The notes: generated by a model from the sequence alone, not told the origin. 64,000 nt of DNA from Vanessa cardui (GCF_905220365.1 NC_061127.1:4464001-4528000), one strand, 5' to 3'. Shown: positions 1-11,038, counted from the stretch's first letter. Made by a program: numbers and translations.

Positions 1-101
1 TTCAACCTATATAAATAGTAATAGAATTTGTTATGATTTGAAGTGAAAATCATTTTTATGTTGACAGTCAATGACAGTCGGCTGGAATATTTTGGTATTG
101 C

Positions 102-399
102 CAATGATGTTGTAGTAAACAGATATGTTATTAACGCGCAAAAAGTGAAGACTAGAAAACGTCCTAATTGGGATGTTTGCCTTTAGTCCTTTTACGTAGT
201 AATACGTTATAATACATCATAATTACGTAGTAATACGTTTTGCGTAATTAAAACATCTAGTTATCACTTTTACTTATTGTTTTTATCAAGCTATCCTTTT
301 TACTTGTAACGAAATGTAAAATAAACGGTCCCCGGCGCGGCACACTTTTTTCTGTTGTTTAGTATGGGTATAACATATCTCTTTATTAGAATATCATTG
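102..399. mobile_element. hAT-like MITE, copy 1 (298 bp, TIRs, 8-bp TSD)
   Basis: The element begins CAATGATGTTGTAGTAAAC and ends in the imperfect reverse complement of that, giving terminal inverted repeats of about 26 bp. The same octamer, GGTATTGC, stands immediately outside both ends (94-101 and 400-407), which is a target-site duplication of the length typical of hAT transposons. It has no coding capacity and a GC-rich pocket near 330-345. A second copy lies in inverted orientation at 62244-62553. It sits in a STUB1 intron. The superfamily is inferred from TSD length and the CA...TG ends. Confidence 0.8.
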
Positions 400-593
400 G
401 GTATTGCACTGATCATTGTCTTATTCATTGATATTGATTTCATTTTTAAAACAATTTACCAATAAAAAAAATCTTGTTTCATATATAATACGTTAGTTTT
501 CAAAATAACCCCAAAGAGTCATAGCTACAAACGATTAATTTACTTTTTATACAAATGTTGCCATAATTAAAATTTATGTTTTTTATTCAACAG

Positions 594-650
594 AATAACT
601 ATGGTAGTGAGCTCAATAATCTATTTTCAAAAATGGACGAACGAAGGAGG
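594..650 (+). CDS. STUB1: STUB1/CHIP E3 ubiquitin ligase, antepenultimate exon (partial gene)
   Basis: This exon encodes 19 residues (NNYGSELNNLFSKMDERRR) of the helical linker just before the U-box. It matches the stretch of CHIP that reads into the conserved KRD-PDYLCGKISFE block of the next exon. It is bounded by a CAG acceptor at 591-593 and a GTGAGT donor at 651, and the phase-0 junction joins cleanly to 3782. CHIP is a cytosolic co-chaperone: N-terminal TPR repeats hold the C-terminal EEVD tails of Hsp70 and Hsp90, a helical linker mediates dimerisation, and the U-box recruits E2 enzymes to ubiquitinate chaperone clients. The TPR and most linker exons lie upstream of this window. The short exon falls below usual ORF cutoffs; its start phase is inferred from the downstream junction. 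Confidence 0.88.
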
Positions 651-1084
651 GTGAGTATTAATATAAAATTTATTTGATTGAAATCTACTAATAGATACTA
701 ATAAGATATTAGTATCGCGTTTACCAGTGAAGATCTGCTGATGTTCAGTTATAAGATAAAAAGCCAAAGTTTATTAAAGTATAATGTAAAAAAGTCACTG
801 GTAGCTGTGAGTTCGTGGGTGTCGTTAAATTATAAAAAAAGTAATCGCCTTGTTTGGTTTTTTCTCGAAGTAAATCGACTTTTTTATACGATGTTTACCA
901 TAGTAACGTTTTACAATTTTCTATTTTCATGGTTCCATTTCTGTTATAAGTTACTGTTCCGACCTCGTGGTCGAAGTGTGATGTTATAGTCGTAACTGCA
1001 CTAAAAATATAGCTATCTTATTCAAAATAATTACTTATTTTCGAAAATCGGTGGTAGATCCTGAGGAAACTCCAGTTTTATAAT

Positions 1085-1245
1085 ATTACTAGTTGTCACG
1101 GCTTCGCTGTCATTTTATGGGTTAGTAGTCAGGTACAAGGCGTTAAGATGCAAATTTGTGCAGTTCCTTGGAGTTAAAGTAATCAGTAATCATACTAATT
1201 TAGCTGTGAAAGAGCAACAGACAGATAGAGCTACATTCCAATTTA
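1085..1245 (-). repeat. Helitron-like repeat F (Lep1-type), degraded
   Basis: Read on the - strand this matches the family seen more intact at 30840-31045: a 5' part with GTCTGTCTGTTGCTCTTTCAC and a 3' part ending in the CTAGT-type terminus (here ACTAGT near 1088 on +). It carries no ORF and is inserted in a STUB1 intron. Assignment to Lep1-type Helitron-like elements is from memory of lepidopteran repeats. Confidence 0.5.
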
Positions 1246-2019
1246 TCTCTTAGTACAGATTATAGAATATTGTTTTATATGTATTGTTGCTAATGTTAAT
1301 TTAAATTTAGGGGATTTATATATTAATTATAACACAATATGTCAATCAAAAATCCCTTATTTTATACTCAAGAAAATATAATAATATTTTCCTCAAAAAA
1401 TATTACCCTTATTTTTTTCAAAATCGGTTCATAAATGACGGCGGTCTCAGGTACTGAATTGAAAAACTCTTTTTTTCTCGAACAAAGTAACGACCGTTCG
1501 TACCCTAATCTAAGAACGATTATAATTTAAACTTTCTGAAGTGTTACATATATTATATATTATGAAGATTTTTAATACGTTACTGTTTGTAACGTATTAC
1601 AAATATAATACAACAATTTTCCCTTTCACTACATACATATATCCACTTTTCAATCTCGAAAAAGATAATGGGTTGTAATTATAGGAATTTTATTAATTAT
1701 CCGCACCTACTGTTTTATTTGTAAAAAAAAAAAAAAATTAAAAATAACAACTGTAAATTTTACACTGTTTAAAGTTTACTCAACCACGATGTTTCATTTG
1801 ACATTTTATACATATTTGACAAAAACTATCGTATTTTCTAGGTCAAGAGCTTAATTTCCAAAAATCAATCTAAAATTTTGAGTCATTTAAACGAAAAGCG
1901 CTTTAAAAGCATATTAAGATTCAGTAAATTATCAAAATATTATGACAGTTCATTAATAAAAGAAAGAAAAGAAGCGTTAATTTTTTTTTTCATATTTTGT
2001 AAAGGATAAAGGCGTTAGT

Positions 2020-2085
2020 TTTAACGCGTTGACGTCATAACGTTAGTATATAAGGCTCTATTTCAGTTCTGTTGCATGACGTCTC
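2020..2085 (+). promoter_or_regulatory. CRE plus TATA promoter-like cluster in STUB1 intron
   Basis: A full palindromic CRE, TGACGTCA (2030-2037), is followed by a TATA motif, TATATAAG (2047-2054), an arthropod initiator-like TCAGT (2063-2067) and a second TGACGTC at 2077-2083. The TCAGT is only about 18 bp after the TATA, closer than the usual 30 bp, so a start near 2077 is equally possible. No ORF follows. It could be an internal promoter, an LTR remnant or chance. Confidence 0.3.
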
Positions 2086-3194
2086 CTAATAGGATCATTT
2101 CGTTGGTCTCACGCGTTCACACCCCGTGTAGTAAACGGATTATGTATTGTATATTCCCACTTTGAAGTTGTGAAATACATTCATAAATCTCTTGGCGCGT
2201 GTTAACGTGACGTATACAGGAAACCGTACATTTTAAATGTTTTCTAAAAATAAACTTAAGTAAGAACCTATAGAAAGTAACCTATTGTTTAGTTATTAAA
2301 TTAAAAAAATATATATTTACATTTTTATGTATTACCTAAATTACAATACTGTTTATATACAAAACCAAATATTGCTATTAAATGCCTAGCGTGCTTTACA
2401 TAGCATAAAATAAAATCGTTTTCTGGCGTCTGAAGGCACAGATATTTTAATGCCATTTTTATTTCTATACAGAATGATCAAGATTTACATATGTACGTGT
2501 TTTTGAGTTACTATGATCACTTACCATTGGGTGGTTCATTTGCAAGCCCATCTAGATGTCATAAATAAATAAAAACTTTTTATAATTTACAAAGAAAAAA
2601 GATTAAGTTTCCAACAATTATATTTTATTTTTAATCTGTTTAAATACACAACATAGATTGTATTAAGTACAATCAACAAGTCGCAACGTTAATACTAATA
2701 TAAGCCTCTTGTATTCAACATTGCAACAATGCAGAAATAAATATGTATCCACTCATTACTAACGAGTTTGAATTTAAAAACGACTGGTTGGATTTACGCT
2801 TAAGTCGTTTGTGAGACTTTTATGAATTTTGTTACGGAACCCTTCACATACGTCAGGCAGATTTATTCGTATATCGAATAATGATCTGATAGTATGTAGT
2901 CAAAATCGCTCATAGATATTGGTTATGTAAGAAATATTAAACATCCATACAACGCCAATACGCTACCAATAGTGAACACACAAACAACAAACACTCTGAA
3001 CTCACTAGAAAACAGCGATACTCAACAATGTTGTTTGGTGGTTGAATATGTGATGAGAGGTTTGTATTTACCCTTACAAACTTACCAAGTATAATAATTT
3101 TTAAATACATTCTATTTAAATCAGTGTTATTTTTACATACATAACCCAGTGAAACGTGAATTTGAAAGGATTTGCAAGAGTTTATTTTAATCTT

Positions 3195-3260
3195 TACTAA
3201 TGTATTTACTAATGTTATAAATGCGAAAGTAACTATGTATGTCTGTTAGGCTTTTGTTCT
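3195..3260 (+). repeat. Repeat F 5' fragment
   Basis: The segment ACTAATGTTATAAATGCGAA followed by AGTAACTATGTATGTCTGT matches the head of the Helitron-like repeat F seen at 30845 and 45415. Only the first 60 or so bases are present. Confidence 0.4.
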
Positions 3261-3343
3261 GATGTAAGTTTAAATACCAAGAACGGGTATATGTACATTA
3301 CTTTTCCTCCTAAAGAGGGTGGCGAGGTATTGTTCGGCAGGGG

Positions 3344-3637
3344 TTTTTTTATGGTATAGGTTGGCGGACGAGCATATGGGCCACCTGATGGTAAGTGGTC
3401 ACCATCGCCCATAGACAATGATGGTGTAAGAAATATTAACTATTCCTTAAATCGTCAATGTGCCACCAACCTTGGGAACTAAGATGTTATGTCCCTTGTG
3501 CCTGTAGTTACACAGGCTCACTCACTATTCAGACCGGAACACAACAATACTGAGTACAGTTATTTGGCGGTAGAATAACTGATGAGTGGGTGGTACCTAT
3601 CCAGACGGGCGTGCACAAAGCCCTACCACCAAGTGAG
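3344..3637 (-). repeat. Repeat B, near full-length (A-tailed SINE-like unit)
   Basis: This is a near-complete copy of the most abundant repeat of the window. On the - strand it starts CTTGGTGGTAGGGCTTTGTG and ends in an A-rich tail (a T run on + at 3344-3350). Landmarks on + are GGCGGACGAGCATATGGGCC and GTGGGTGGTACCTATCCAG. The A-tail and high copy number suggest LINE-driven retroposition. No clear Pol III box pair is visible, so the class is open. It lies in a STUB1 intron about 140 bp before an exon. Confidence 0.8.
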
Positions 3638-3781
3638 GTTTTATAATGTATTTAAATTCTTTGATTATTTTCGTCACAAACACTTTATTTCTGTAAGGGA
3701 ATTTGAGATATTGTCTGTAAGGGAAGCCGCGGTTTCAGTTAGTTAAGTATATTTTGACGTTAATATGATGTTTCTCTTTAG

Positions 3782-3898
3782 AAACGTGACGTGCCGGACT
3801 ATCTTTGCGGTAAGATCAGCTTCGAAATTCTCAACGAGCCGGTTATAACACCAAGCGGCATAACGTATGAGAAAAAAGACATCGAGGAACATTTAGAG
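3782..3898 (+). CDS. STUB1: STUB1/CHIP, penultimate exon: first half of U-box
   Basis: The exon encodes 39 residues beginning KRDVPDYLCGKISFEILNEP and continuing VITPSGITYEKKDIEEHLE. This is the first half of the CHIP U-box, including the CGKISFE and PSGITY segments that form the E2-contact loop and hydrophobic core; U-boxes use such contacts in place of zinc ligands. It is framed by an AG acceptor at 3780-3781 and a GTACGT donor from 3899, both in phase 0. The match to vertebrate CHIP is near-continuous without gaps. Substitutions such as ILNEPV for the vertebrate LMREPC segment are conservative, so the ligase domain appears functional. The preceding intron (651-3781) is about 3.1 kb and repeat-bearing. 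Confidence 0.95.
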
Positions 3899-4371
3899 GT
3901 ACGTTATAATCTTTTTAACATTTTTTTAAAATAAAAATAAATTTTTTGACATGAAAAGTAAACATAGTCGCAAAACATCCAGTGGTCCCGCACTAGGCAA
4001 GGCTGTCTTGCGGGTACGAGTATTTCAATTTTACCAGTATTTTAGTTTTACATTGTAAGTTTTACGCTATGCATATTTTACTTGTATATTTTTAGTCATA
4101 TAATAGTTTAGTAGTAGTTAATAAATATTCCACTGCTGGGCATTTGCCCAGTCTCTTTATTTCTTTATTATTCTTACACGTGAGGAAAATTGTTCAACTA
4201 GCTGGTGTCTGGGAAACCGCGATCTTTGATTTTCTATTTACTTAGACATCTCGACTACTTTTCTTAGTTATACTGAACGTTATAATAAATATTAATTAGT
4301 TCATATAGATTGGAGTCAACTGCAATTATTGTTTATTTTTTAATTCATAATTTTTATTTGTATATTTACAG

Positions 4372-4497
4372 CGGGTTGGGCATTTCGATCCAGTTACTCG
4401 TGTGAAGTTGACAGCAGATCAGCTCATACCAAACTTCACAATGAAGGAGGTAGTTGACGCGTTTCTACAGGAGAACGAGTGGGCTCTCGATTATTAG
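4372..4497 (+). CDS. STUB1: STUB1/CHIP, terminal exon: second half of U-box and stop
   Basis: The exon encodes RVGHFDPVTRVKLTADQLIP then NFTMKEVVDAFLQENEWALD-Y and a TAG stop (4495-4497). It holds the HFDPVTR and LIPN segments of the second U-box loop and the C-terminal helix that ends CHIP proteins in an aromatic residue. The acceptor AG is at 4370-4371. Joined to 3782-3898 it gives an uninterrupted U-box with no missing residue, so the gene end is intact. The 473-bp intron before it holds no clear repeat. Confidence 0.95.
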   Translation, partial: RVGHFDPVTRVKLTADQLIPNFTMKEVVDAFLQENEWALDY

Positions 4498-4770
4498 TAA
4501 TTTTAATATATCGATATAGCTAACATTACTCATGCGATTACGTCACTAGTGCAAAGGTAATAGACACGAAATGTCGTAAGTGAATTCAGAAGAAGTTAGA
4601 ACCAAGTTCCTAAATGTTACAAATTACTTTTTCATTAAGTTATATAGAACCAAAAGTTATAGAAAAGTTTTTAAACTGATTTTAAAAAATCCATATATGA
4701 TTACAATTACTTAACAAAAAACATCCTTAATAGTTAATATGGTAAATAAATGACATAACTGAAAATTTTG
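4498..4770 (+). terminator. STUB1: STUB1 3' UTR with polyadenylation signal
   Basis: An AT-rich stretch follows the stop codon. The first canonical AATAAA is at 4745-4750, followed by ATGACATAACTG and a T-rich run near 4769-4777 that would suit a downstream element. A transcript end around 4765-4775 is inferred; no other AATAAA occurs between the stop codon and this one. Confidence 0.6.
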
Positions 4771-4799
4771 GTTTTTTTAATATTTTTTATGTAGGAGAA

Positions 4800-5245
4800 C
4801 GTGTAGATGTGCTGTCTGATAGAAAGTGGTACCACCGCCCATAGACAATATCGCTGGAAGAAATATCAACCATTCCTTATATAGCTGATAAGCCACCAAC
4901 GTGAGGCCCAGTGGTTAGAACGCGTACATCTTAACCGATGATTGCGGGTTCAAACCCAGGCAAGCACCGCTGTTTCATGTGCTTAATTTGTCTTTTTAAT
5001 TCATCTCGTGCTCAGCGGTGAAGGAAAACATCGTGATGAAACCTGCATGTGACAAATTTCATAGAAATTCTGCCACATGTGCATTCCACCAACCTGCATT
5101 GGAACAGCGTGGTGGAATATGTTCCAAACCTTCTCCTCAAAGGGAGAGGAGGCCTTTAGCCCAGCAGTGGGAATTTACAGGCTGTTGTTGTAGGAAGTTA
5201 AGATGGTATCTCCCTTGTGCCTGTGGTGACACTGACATGTTTATT
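4800..5245 (-). repeat. Repeat B split by a SINE A insertion
   Basis: The left part (about 4800-4898) carries the B landmarks ACCACCGCCCATAGACAAT and GAAATATCAACCATTCC and stops at the B segment GCCACCAAC. The B sequence resumes after the SINE at 5195 (GGAAGTTAAGATGGTATCTC, then CCTTGTGCCTGTGGTGACAC), missing only a few bases. SINE A therefore entered an existing B copy. Confidence 0.75.
4900..5193 (+). mobile_element. SINE A copy 1 (tRNA-derived), inserted in repeat B
   Basis: The copy keeps the tRNA-like head with an A-box-like GGCCCAGTGG and B box GGGTTCAAACCC, the CTCAGCGGTGAAGGAAAACA body and the end TTTACAGGCTGTTGTTG. Family layout from several copies is tRNA-like head (about 75 bp), unrelated body (about 210 bp), and a (TTG)n tail. 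The ORF of about 77 codons running through it is a by-product of the SINE sequence and not a gene. Confidence 0.85.
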
Positions 5246-5729
5246 CTTTAGCTGTAACAATGGTAATTGCTTCTGGTTGGTGGTAGTAAAATTTCATGAG
5301 TAGACTGCATTTACCATCAAGAAAATTTAACTAAATTAAAAAAGGCTTGATTTACGTTTTCTTCCGACTATCTGACATTGGTAAAAAATAACTAGTTTTA
5401 AAATCAATGTCAAGAATTCAGAAAGCTAATTTCTATATAGAGCGATACGCTTCCTTATCAATTGTCAAATCTACCACCTTAGCACATCTAGTACCAAGAA
5501 ATCTAAAAGCAATATTTAATTTATATCTTGCAGTCGTTAGCAAACGTATATTAATTGTTTTTTTTTTTCATTCGTTTCAAGAAGGTAGAAAAACAATGAC
5601 ATATGTAGTTCATCCATAGTAATATAATATTTGTACGAGCTTATTTAAGCTAATCATTTAACCTTATTGACCAAAACCCGTTGAGCTATTTTTCATTTAA
5701 ATCACTTTTCTACTTATAAACTAGGATTG
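5246..5729. other. No gene seen
   Basis: AT-rich sequence without recognisable repeats or exons. A 70-codon frame at 5407-5619 lacks any recognisable motif or coding bias. Confidence 0.5.
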
Positions 5730-5815
5730 TCAACAAAATGGCGGCATGCCGTCAAAATGGCGCTCTTATCGTTAGCTGGTGACGTAATTTCGGTAGCTTA
5801 TCATAACGTGTTCTA
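5730..5815. promoter_or_regulatory. Promoter-like cluster with twin AAAATGGCG motifs
   Basis: Two AAAATGGCG motifs, the kind bound by YY1/Pleiohomeotic proteins, lie 17 bp apart (5738 and 5754), followed by TGACGTAA, a CRE/ATF-like site, near 5779. Paired motifs of this kind are typical of insect housekeeping promoters, yet no ORF follows on either strand. It is about 1.2 kb past the STUB1 stop. Confidence 0.3.
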
Positions 5816-7953
5816 TTATATATAATAAAACATTGAACATTGGAGTGTTTGTTTTGTAAAAATGAAGCTAGCTATTATTTGGTTATATTTATTTAAATAC
5901 TTATCGTAGACTTATGTGTTTAGTAGTTGTCTTAGTTTTTTTTTTTATATGACAAACTATATATTCCACCCGCTAAGTGATTGATGTCTATACAAACACT
6001 AATAATGTTGCCATATTTAAAAAATAAATCCCCCAATTCAGTCATACAGTTTGCGCAATATAAGCCGGCTTGTAATGGCCGTACGTAAAAGTGATTATAA
6101 CCTAGTCGGTTTTCATTTAGGGAATTTTTAAAGCTAAATTTATGAGAATCTGAAGTTACTGATCTCGTTATATTTTATAATCGGCGTTGTTGCGACGCTA
6201 AAGATTCGTCGAAATCGTTTTGTTTAAAACTACAGTTAGAATTGTTTTTTAAATTCTTTATAATATATTGTACGCAAGAAATGAAAAATAAACTAACAAA
6301 AAGCTATTGTAAATTTAAGCTTATTTTTAAGGCATTAAAAAAAGTGATTCAACTGCATTGCGCCCGATGATTTTTGCTTCTGTTTTTTTTTTATTCCATA
6401 CTGTTTTCTGTGATATAAGCGGGTGGATCTTTAACTAATTGAACATAAAAAGAACGACATCTCTACATGAAACATTTGATTATAACCCTCACTGTATGAC
6501 CTATTGAGTACAATTTCTATTGTCCTTGAAATGTTAAGTTAAGTATATGTTATTGTTGTAATAAATGTCGTTTTCTAGTTATAAAATGTCGTCCTAATTT
6601 ATATATATCTAAAAAAAGTCTTATTTATCCGTTAAATAAAATCTTAGTTACTGGTAAGTATGTATGAGAATTAACTATGTAAATATAAATATATTTACAT
6701 TAATAGTTAATTTTATTGATTCAAAGTTTGTTTTGGCATATCTCAATTTTTTTTTATTTGTAAGCGACAAGAATGGCGATGGTATTCTTATGAGAAACTT
6801 TTGAATTTGGCATATGAAGTGGTCCTACGTATTAGAAATAATAAATGTTAAGAGTCTCAAAATCGTGTCAAAATTAAAAAGAAACAAAAGAACGAAAAAG
6901 ACATAGAATAACAATGCGATGGGATACATTTTTATCTCCATATTTAGTATTGGTTTAAATAAAAAAAGTTTCTATGTGTGATTGTTAATCAACAGAATTT
7001 TATTTTTAATTTCAAAAATGATTTATTTTTTATCACTGGTCAATAATTTGTTGTTAATTTTTAATTAATATATTATTTTTTTATATTGAAAATAAATTTA
7101 TGTTTTATGGTAATTTAATTGGTTTGAATAAATAATTGCAGTCAAATGCTTATGATATTGACTCCTAGCTTAGCCTCCAGCCCTAACCTTCAATCGATAT
7201 TATAAAAAAATATGTAAGAATCCCAATAAAAATATTTTTCAAAAGATTCATCTTTCATTTTTGGTTTATCATTTCGATAATTATATATATGAAATATTCG
7301 CTGTATAAAATATAGGAATAGTATAAAAAAAAATCATAATTGAATTTCACTAATTGTATGTAATATTCTTCATAAGTCATTCATTGCGTAGTTAGAGGTT
7401 TCATGTTTGTACATAGAACAATACAAAAATATAGAATTATAGATCTTTTTATTTACGAAGACGCCCCACTCCACGCCAAATTATAGGCTTGCATATGTAT
7501 GTGTGAGACTCGTGCTTACGACAAGTCAATGTGTGCGTGAAAATAAAACAAATGAGGTTTTATTCAATATGCATGTCAATAATTACACGTGTAGGTACGC
7601 CTTTACTGAACAGATCTATAATGTTCTTAATATATATTGATTTGTAGTGATTTCCTATTTTTAAGTTCTATGTAATTATATAGATAATTATATATTAACA
7701 AAAAGTTGTCATTGTAGTTTAGTTAGTATTTCGAATTCAATTTTCATTCCTGCTTGTATAGTTTGTGTCTTTATTTTTAAATTGTTACTTCATTCTTAAG
7801 AATCAGATATGTATCTAGTATTAAAATATATATATTATAAATATAACAATGTCAAACTATTCGTTTATTTGCTTCACAGATTTCTTCCGTAGTCATTTAA
7901 AAGTATGTAGATTTTGCCACTTTTGAAAAAAAAACAACGTAAAACGTAATGTA
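5816..7953. other. Gene-free AT-rich stretch
   Basis: No exon, RNA gene or multi-copy repeat was recognised. There are frequent homopolymer runs and AT-only patches. One CG-richer patch, GCCGGCTTGTAATGGCCGTA near 6063-6082, has no assignable function. Confidence 0.5.
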
Positions 7954-8260
7954 TTACACAACTTAGATGTAGCATCGGCAAATTCAATAAAACCGATAAC
8001 TGACGATTTATATAACCAATAGAAATAGCTCCCTATCGCGCCATTCGACGCTATTCGTCGCTATAGATTAGAAAAAGCAAGTGCATGTAAATCAACGTGT
8101 CAAATTGAAGAATATATCAGATCATATGATATTACAAGTTATTACGTTTGTGTAAAGATCATATTCACATAAGAAATAAATGTTTCTAATGGGGTACTTA
8201 ATTTGGATTTTATCGGATTTACGAATTATGTCGATGCTACATCTAAGTTGTGTCGTACTA
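7954..8260. mobile_element. TA-flanked MITE family M, copy 1
   Basis: The left end ACACAACTTAGATGTAGC and the right end GCTACATCTAAGTTGTGTCG are inverted repeats, with TA at the outer edges (7952-7953, 8261-8262). The outer left tip has lost a few bases relative to copy 2 (13552-13887). There is no ORF. A TA target site points to the Tc1/mariner superfamily, but the ends differ from those of the Tc1 element at 11039. Confidence 0.75.
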
Positions 8261-8262
8261 TA

Positions 8263-9215
8263 TGTTTGTTCCCATGTCATTTTGAATGAAAGCACGACCA
8301 CGATTTATATATAATATTGTTTATTTTCTTTATTTGTAACCTCTACTGGATATTGAATTATACGAAAATTCTATAATAGATTCGTTAATTGTTGAGAAGT
8401 TAGCATTGCATTAACTTCAAAAAAAAAAATTTGAAGATTTTGTCGTCAATTCAATGACGATAAATGCCATTTAATTTTTTTTTCAATCTGTTTCATAAAT
8501 CAACTACAATAACAGTGCACTATGACATCAGTTTAATCAGGACAGATTCAATAAAAAATGCAGCTGTATGTTACTTTGTTTTTTTTTCTTTTCAAAATTA
8601 TAATATTATGTATATTTTTATTTCATGACAATAATATTAATATTTTAATTTCTTTAATATTGTATGTATTGTTATATATATTATACTGTAAATATGTTAT
8701 ATTTAATTAAATATTTGCTTTCATGAATTAGTATGTAACGGTCTCGCTGTATAATTATGTTCGCAAACAAAAAAATTAAATAAAATTGCTATAAAAAGAA
8801 AAAACAAAATTTAGTACTAAACGCTTGTGAATTGTCATTTTGCAAGGTAAATTAAATAATAAGATTCGATTACTTTGGAATGCAGATGCCAATAAACTTA
8901 ATTTAAAAAAAAATATGTTTCTTACAAATATAATTCCATACAACAAAAATAATTAAAAAACTTTTATTTATAATTAATTAAAAATTCCTAAGTAGTACCA
9001 ATTCTTGCAAATAGTCAAGCTTGTTGCTAGTTTTCGTGTTGTTAGACAAAACTGTAATTTGTTGTATGGATCAACAATGTTGTCATTCAATGTAATTGGT
9101 TGTCATCTCAATCGTTTAAATATGGGTGTTAATGTGGTCGTGACTATAAATATGTATAACATTAAGTAAATTTTATTTTATAACAATATGACTTTTATTT
9201 ATTCCTCCTTATAAA
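8263..9215. other. Gene-free AT-rich stretch
   Basis: No coding, RNA or repeat signal was recognised. A short G-family Helitron fragment (ACTAGCGACGCGCCTCGCCA) begins near 9220. Confidence 0.45.
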
Positions 9216-9336
9216 TAACTAGCGACGCGCCTCGCCATCGCACGGATACTAGGTTATATTATGACTAAATTACATAAAATCATTATAAATTGTAGCCTAT
9301 ATGTTATCTATACTGTCTGTATCCGAAATCTGTAAC

Positions 9337-9627
9337 AGCCTGTAAATTCCCACTGCTGGGCTAAAGGCCTCCTCTCCCTTTGAGGAGAAGGTTTTGAACA
9401 TATTCCACCACGCTGTTCCAATACGGGTTGGTGGAATACACATGTGGCAGAATTTCTATGAAATTTGTTACATTCAGGTTTCCTCACGATGTTTTCCTTC
9501 ACCGCTGAGCACGAGATGAATCATAAAGACAAATTAAGCACATGAATCAGCGGTGCTTGCCTGGGTTTGAACCCGCAATCATCGGTTAAGATGCACGCGT
9601 TCTAACCACTGGGCCATCTCGACTCTG
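9337..9627 (-). mobile_element. SINE A copy 2
   Basis: Full-length in reverse: AACAGCCTGTAAATTCCCAC at 9336 and the head complement ACTGGGCCATCTCGACTC at 9607-9624. A box and B box are intact. The (TTG)n tail is almost absent. Confidence 0.88.
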
Positions 9628-9639
9628 TTATCTTAACAT

Positions 9640-9876
9640 ATAATAAAATTGAAGTCTCTGTTTGTAATATTAAAATAGCCCTTTTTTACCAAAATAACAT
9701 TTTGTACAAATTTATGTCTCTGTCTGTTTGTTCCGGCTAATCCCTGGAACGGCTGGGCCGATTATGACGGACTTTCACTGGCAGATAACTGATGTAATGA
9801 GGGGTAACTTAGGCTACAATTGTTTTTTTTTTTTAATTCATACCCGTGCAAGTTCGCGGGCACAGCTAGTATTGAT
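9640..9876 (+). repeat. Repeat E copy (Helitron-like CTAGT end)
   Basis: The unit runs from ATAATAAAATTGAAGTCTCT through TTGTTCCGGCTAATCCCTGG and GGCTGGGCCGATTATGACGG to GGCACAGCTAGT. It is shared with 10612-10877, 22018-22246 and the reverse copy at 37470. The CTAGT terminus resembles lepidopteran Helitron ends. Confidence 0.65.
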
Positions 9877-10232
9877 ATATAATCTATATTACTGTAAAAT
9901 TTTATCCAAATCCGATTAGTAGTTTTTTCGTGAAAGAGTAACAAACATGCATATATTGGGATAGAATGCATGTGTATAAGTTTTCACATATAGGAATAAA
10001 TTCACACACACATAGAAATATAATACAGCAACAGTATTCTTGCAGCAATAATAAAGTTTACAATGTAGAGTTCGCTGGTCGAGTTTTATGGGAGGTCCGG
10101 TGGAAGTTAATAAATAGCTTGAGGTAAAGGTGTCTGTATTAGGCTGTTAATGATAAACTAAGATTAAAAGACCTAAGGATTTCATGTCAACACTTTTATT
10201 TCGTCATTTTTACAGATTGTTTTAATATATGA

Positions 10233-10487
10233 GAGTCGAGATGGTCTAGTGGTCAGAACGCGTGCATCTTAACCGATGATTGCGGGTTCAAACCCAGGCA
10301 AGCACCGCTGATTCATGTGCTTAATTTGTCTTTATAATTCATCTCGTACTAAGCGGTGAAGGAAAACATCGTGACGAAACCTGCATGTGACAAATTTCAT
10401 AGAAATTCTGCCAAATTTGCATTCTACCAACCCGCATTAGAACAGCGTGGTCGTGGAATTTACAGGCTGTTGTTGTTGTTGTTAATA
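10233..10487 (+). mobile_element. SINE A copy 3, internally deleted
   Basis: The head is intact (GAGTCGAGATGGTCTAGTGG, GGGTTCAAACCC), but the body jumps from AACAGCGTGG directly to TGGAATTTACAGGCTG, losing roughly 50 bp including the AGGGAGAGGAGGCC block. It ends in five TTG-like units. Confidence 0.85.
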
Positions 10488-10611
10488 TAATTATATGATA
10501 GAATGCTAAGAAGAATCGGTAAGAAACTCGGTAGTTAAACTTTTAAATTGATCATTGAAACAATAAAAAAATATAGAAGTAATTTCAGGACTAATCTATA
10601 CGTCATATTAT

Positions 10612-10877
10612 GTATAATAAAATTGGACTGTCTGTTTGTAATATTAAAATAGCCCTTTTTAGTTAATGGATATTTATGCATACACTGTACATATACCTAC
10701 CAAAATAACATTTTTTACAATTTTTGTCTGTGTTTGCTCCGGCTAATCTCTGGAACGGCTGGACCGATTTTAACGGGACCTAGGAGAAAGCTGATGTAAC
10801 AAGAAGTGGCTTAAGCTACAACAATAACTATTTTAGCTAATTCAAACGCGCACGAAGATGAGAGCACAGCTAGTTCT
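10612..10877 (+). repeat. Repeat E copy 2
   Basis: Same order of blocks as the copy at 9640, with an extra TTAATGGATATTTATGCATA segment that is also present in the 22018 copy. It ends GAGCACAGCTAGTT. Confidence 0.65.
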
Positions 10878-11038
10878 TCACTATACTTGATGATACACGC
10901 GATTTGTTTTGTGGGGGATCACCCCTCTAAATATGCATTATTATTACAGGAAGGAGATAGGTTTTAGATAGTCTTGATTTTGTATTAAAACTATGCGCTA
11001 TTAATATTATAAGCATATATTTGGTACAGTCAAATATA

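Noticed and set aside
741..989. 82-codon ORF after the first STUB1 exon
   Set aside because: Intronic, low-complexity aromatic-rich peptide typical of AT-rich DNA; no motif.
3233..3418. ORF with MGDGDHLPSGGPYARPPTYT, also at 39268 and 42847
   Set aside because: Translation of repeat B, not a protein family.
5018..5251. ORF containing HRNSATCAFHQPALEQRGG and similar frames at 9308, 13053, 32309, 41864, 45498 and 59227
   Set aside because: All are translations of SINE A; the same peptide pattern recurs wherever the repeat occurs and on both strands.
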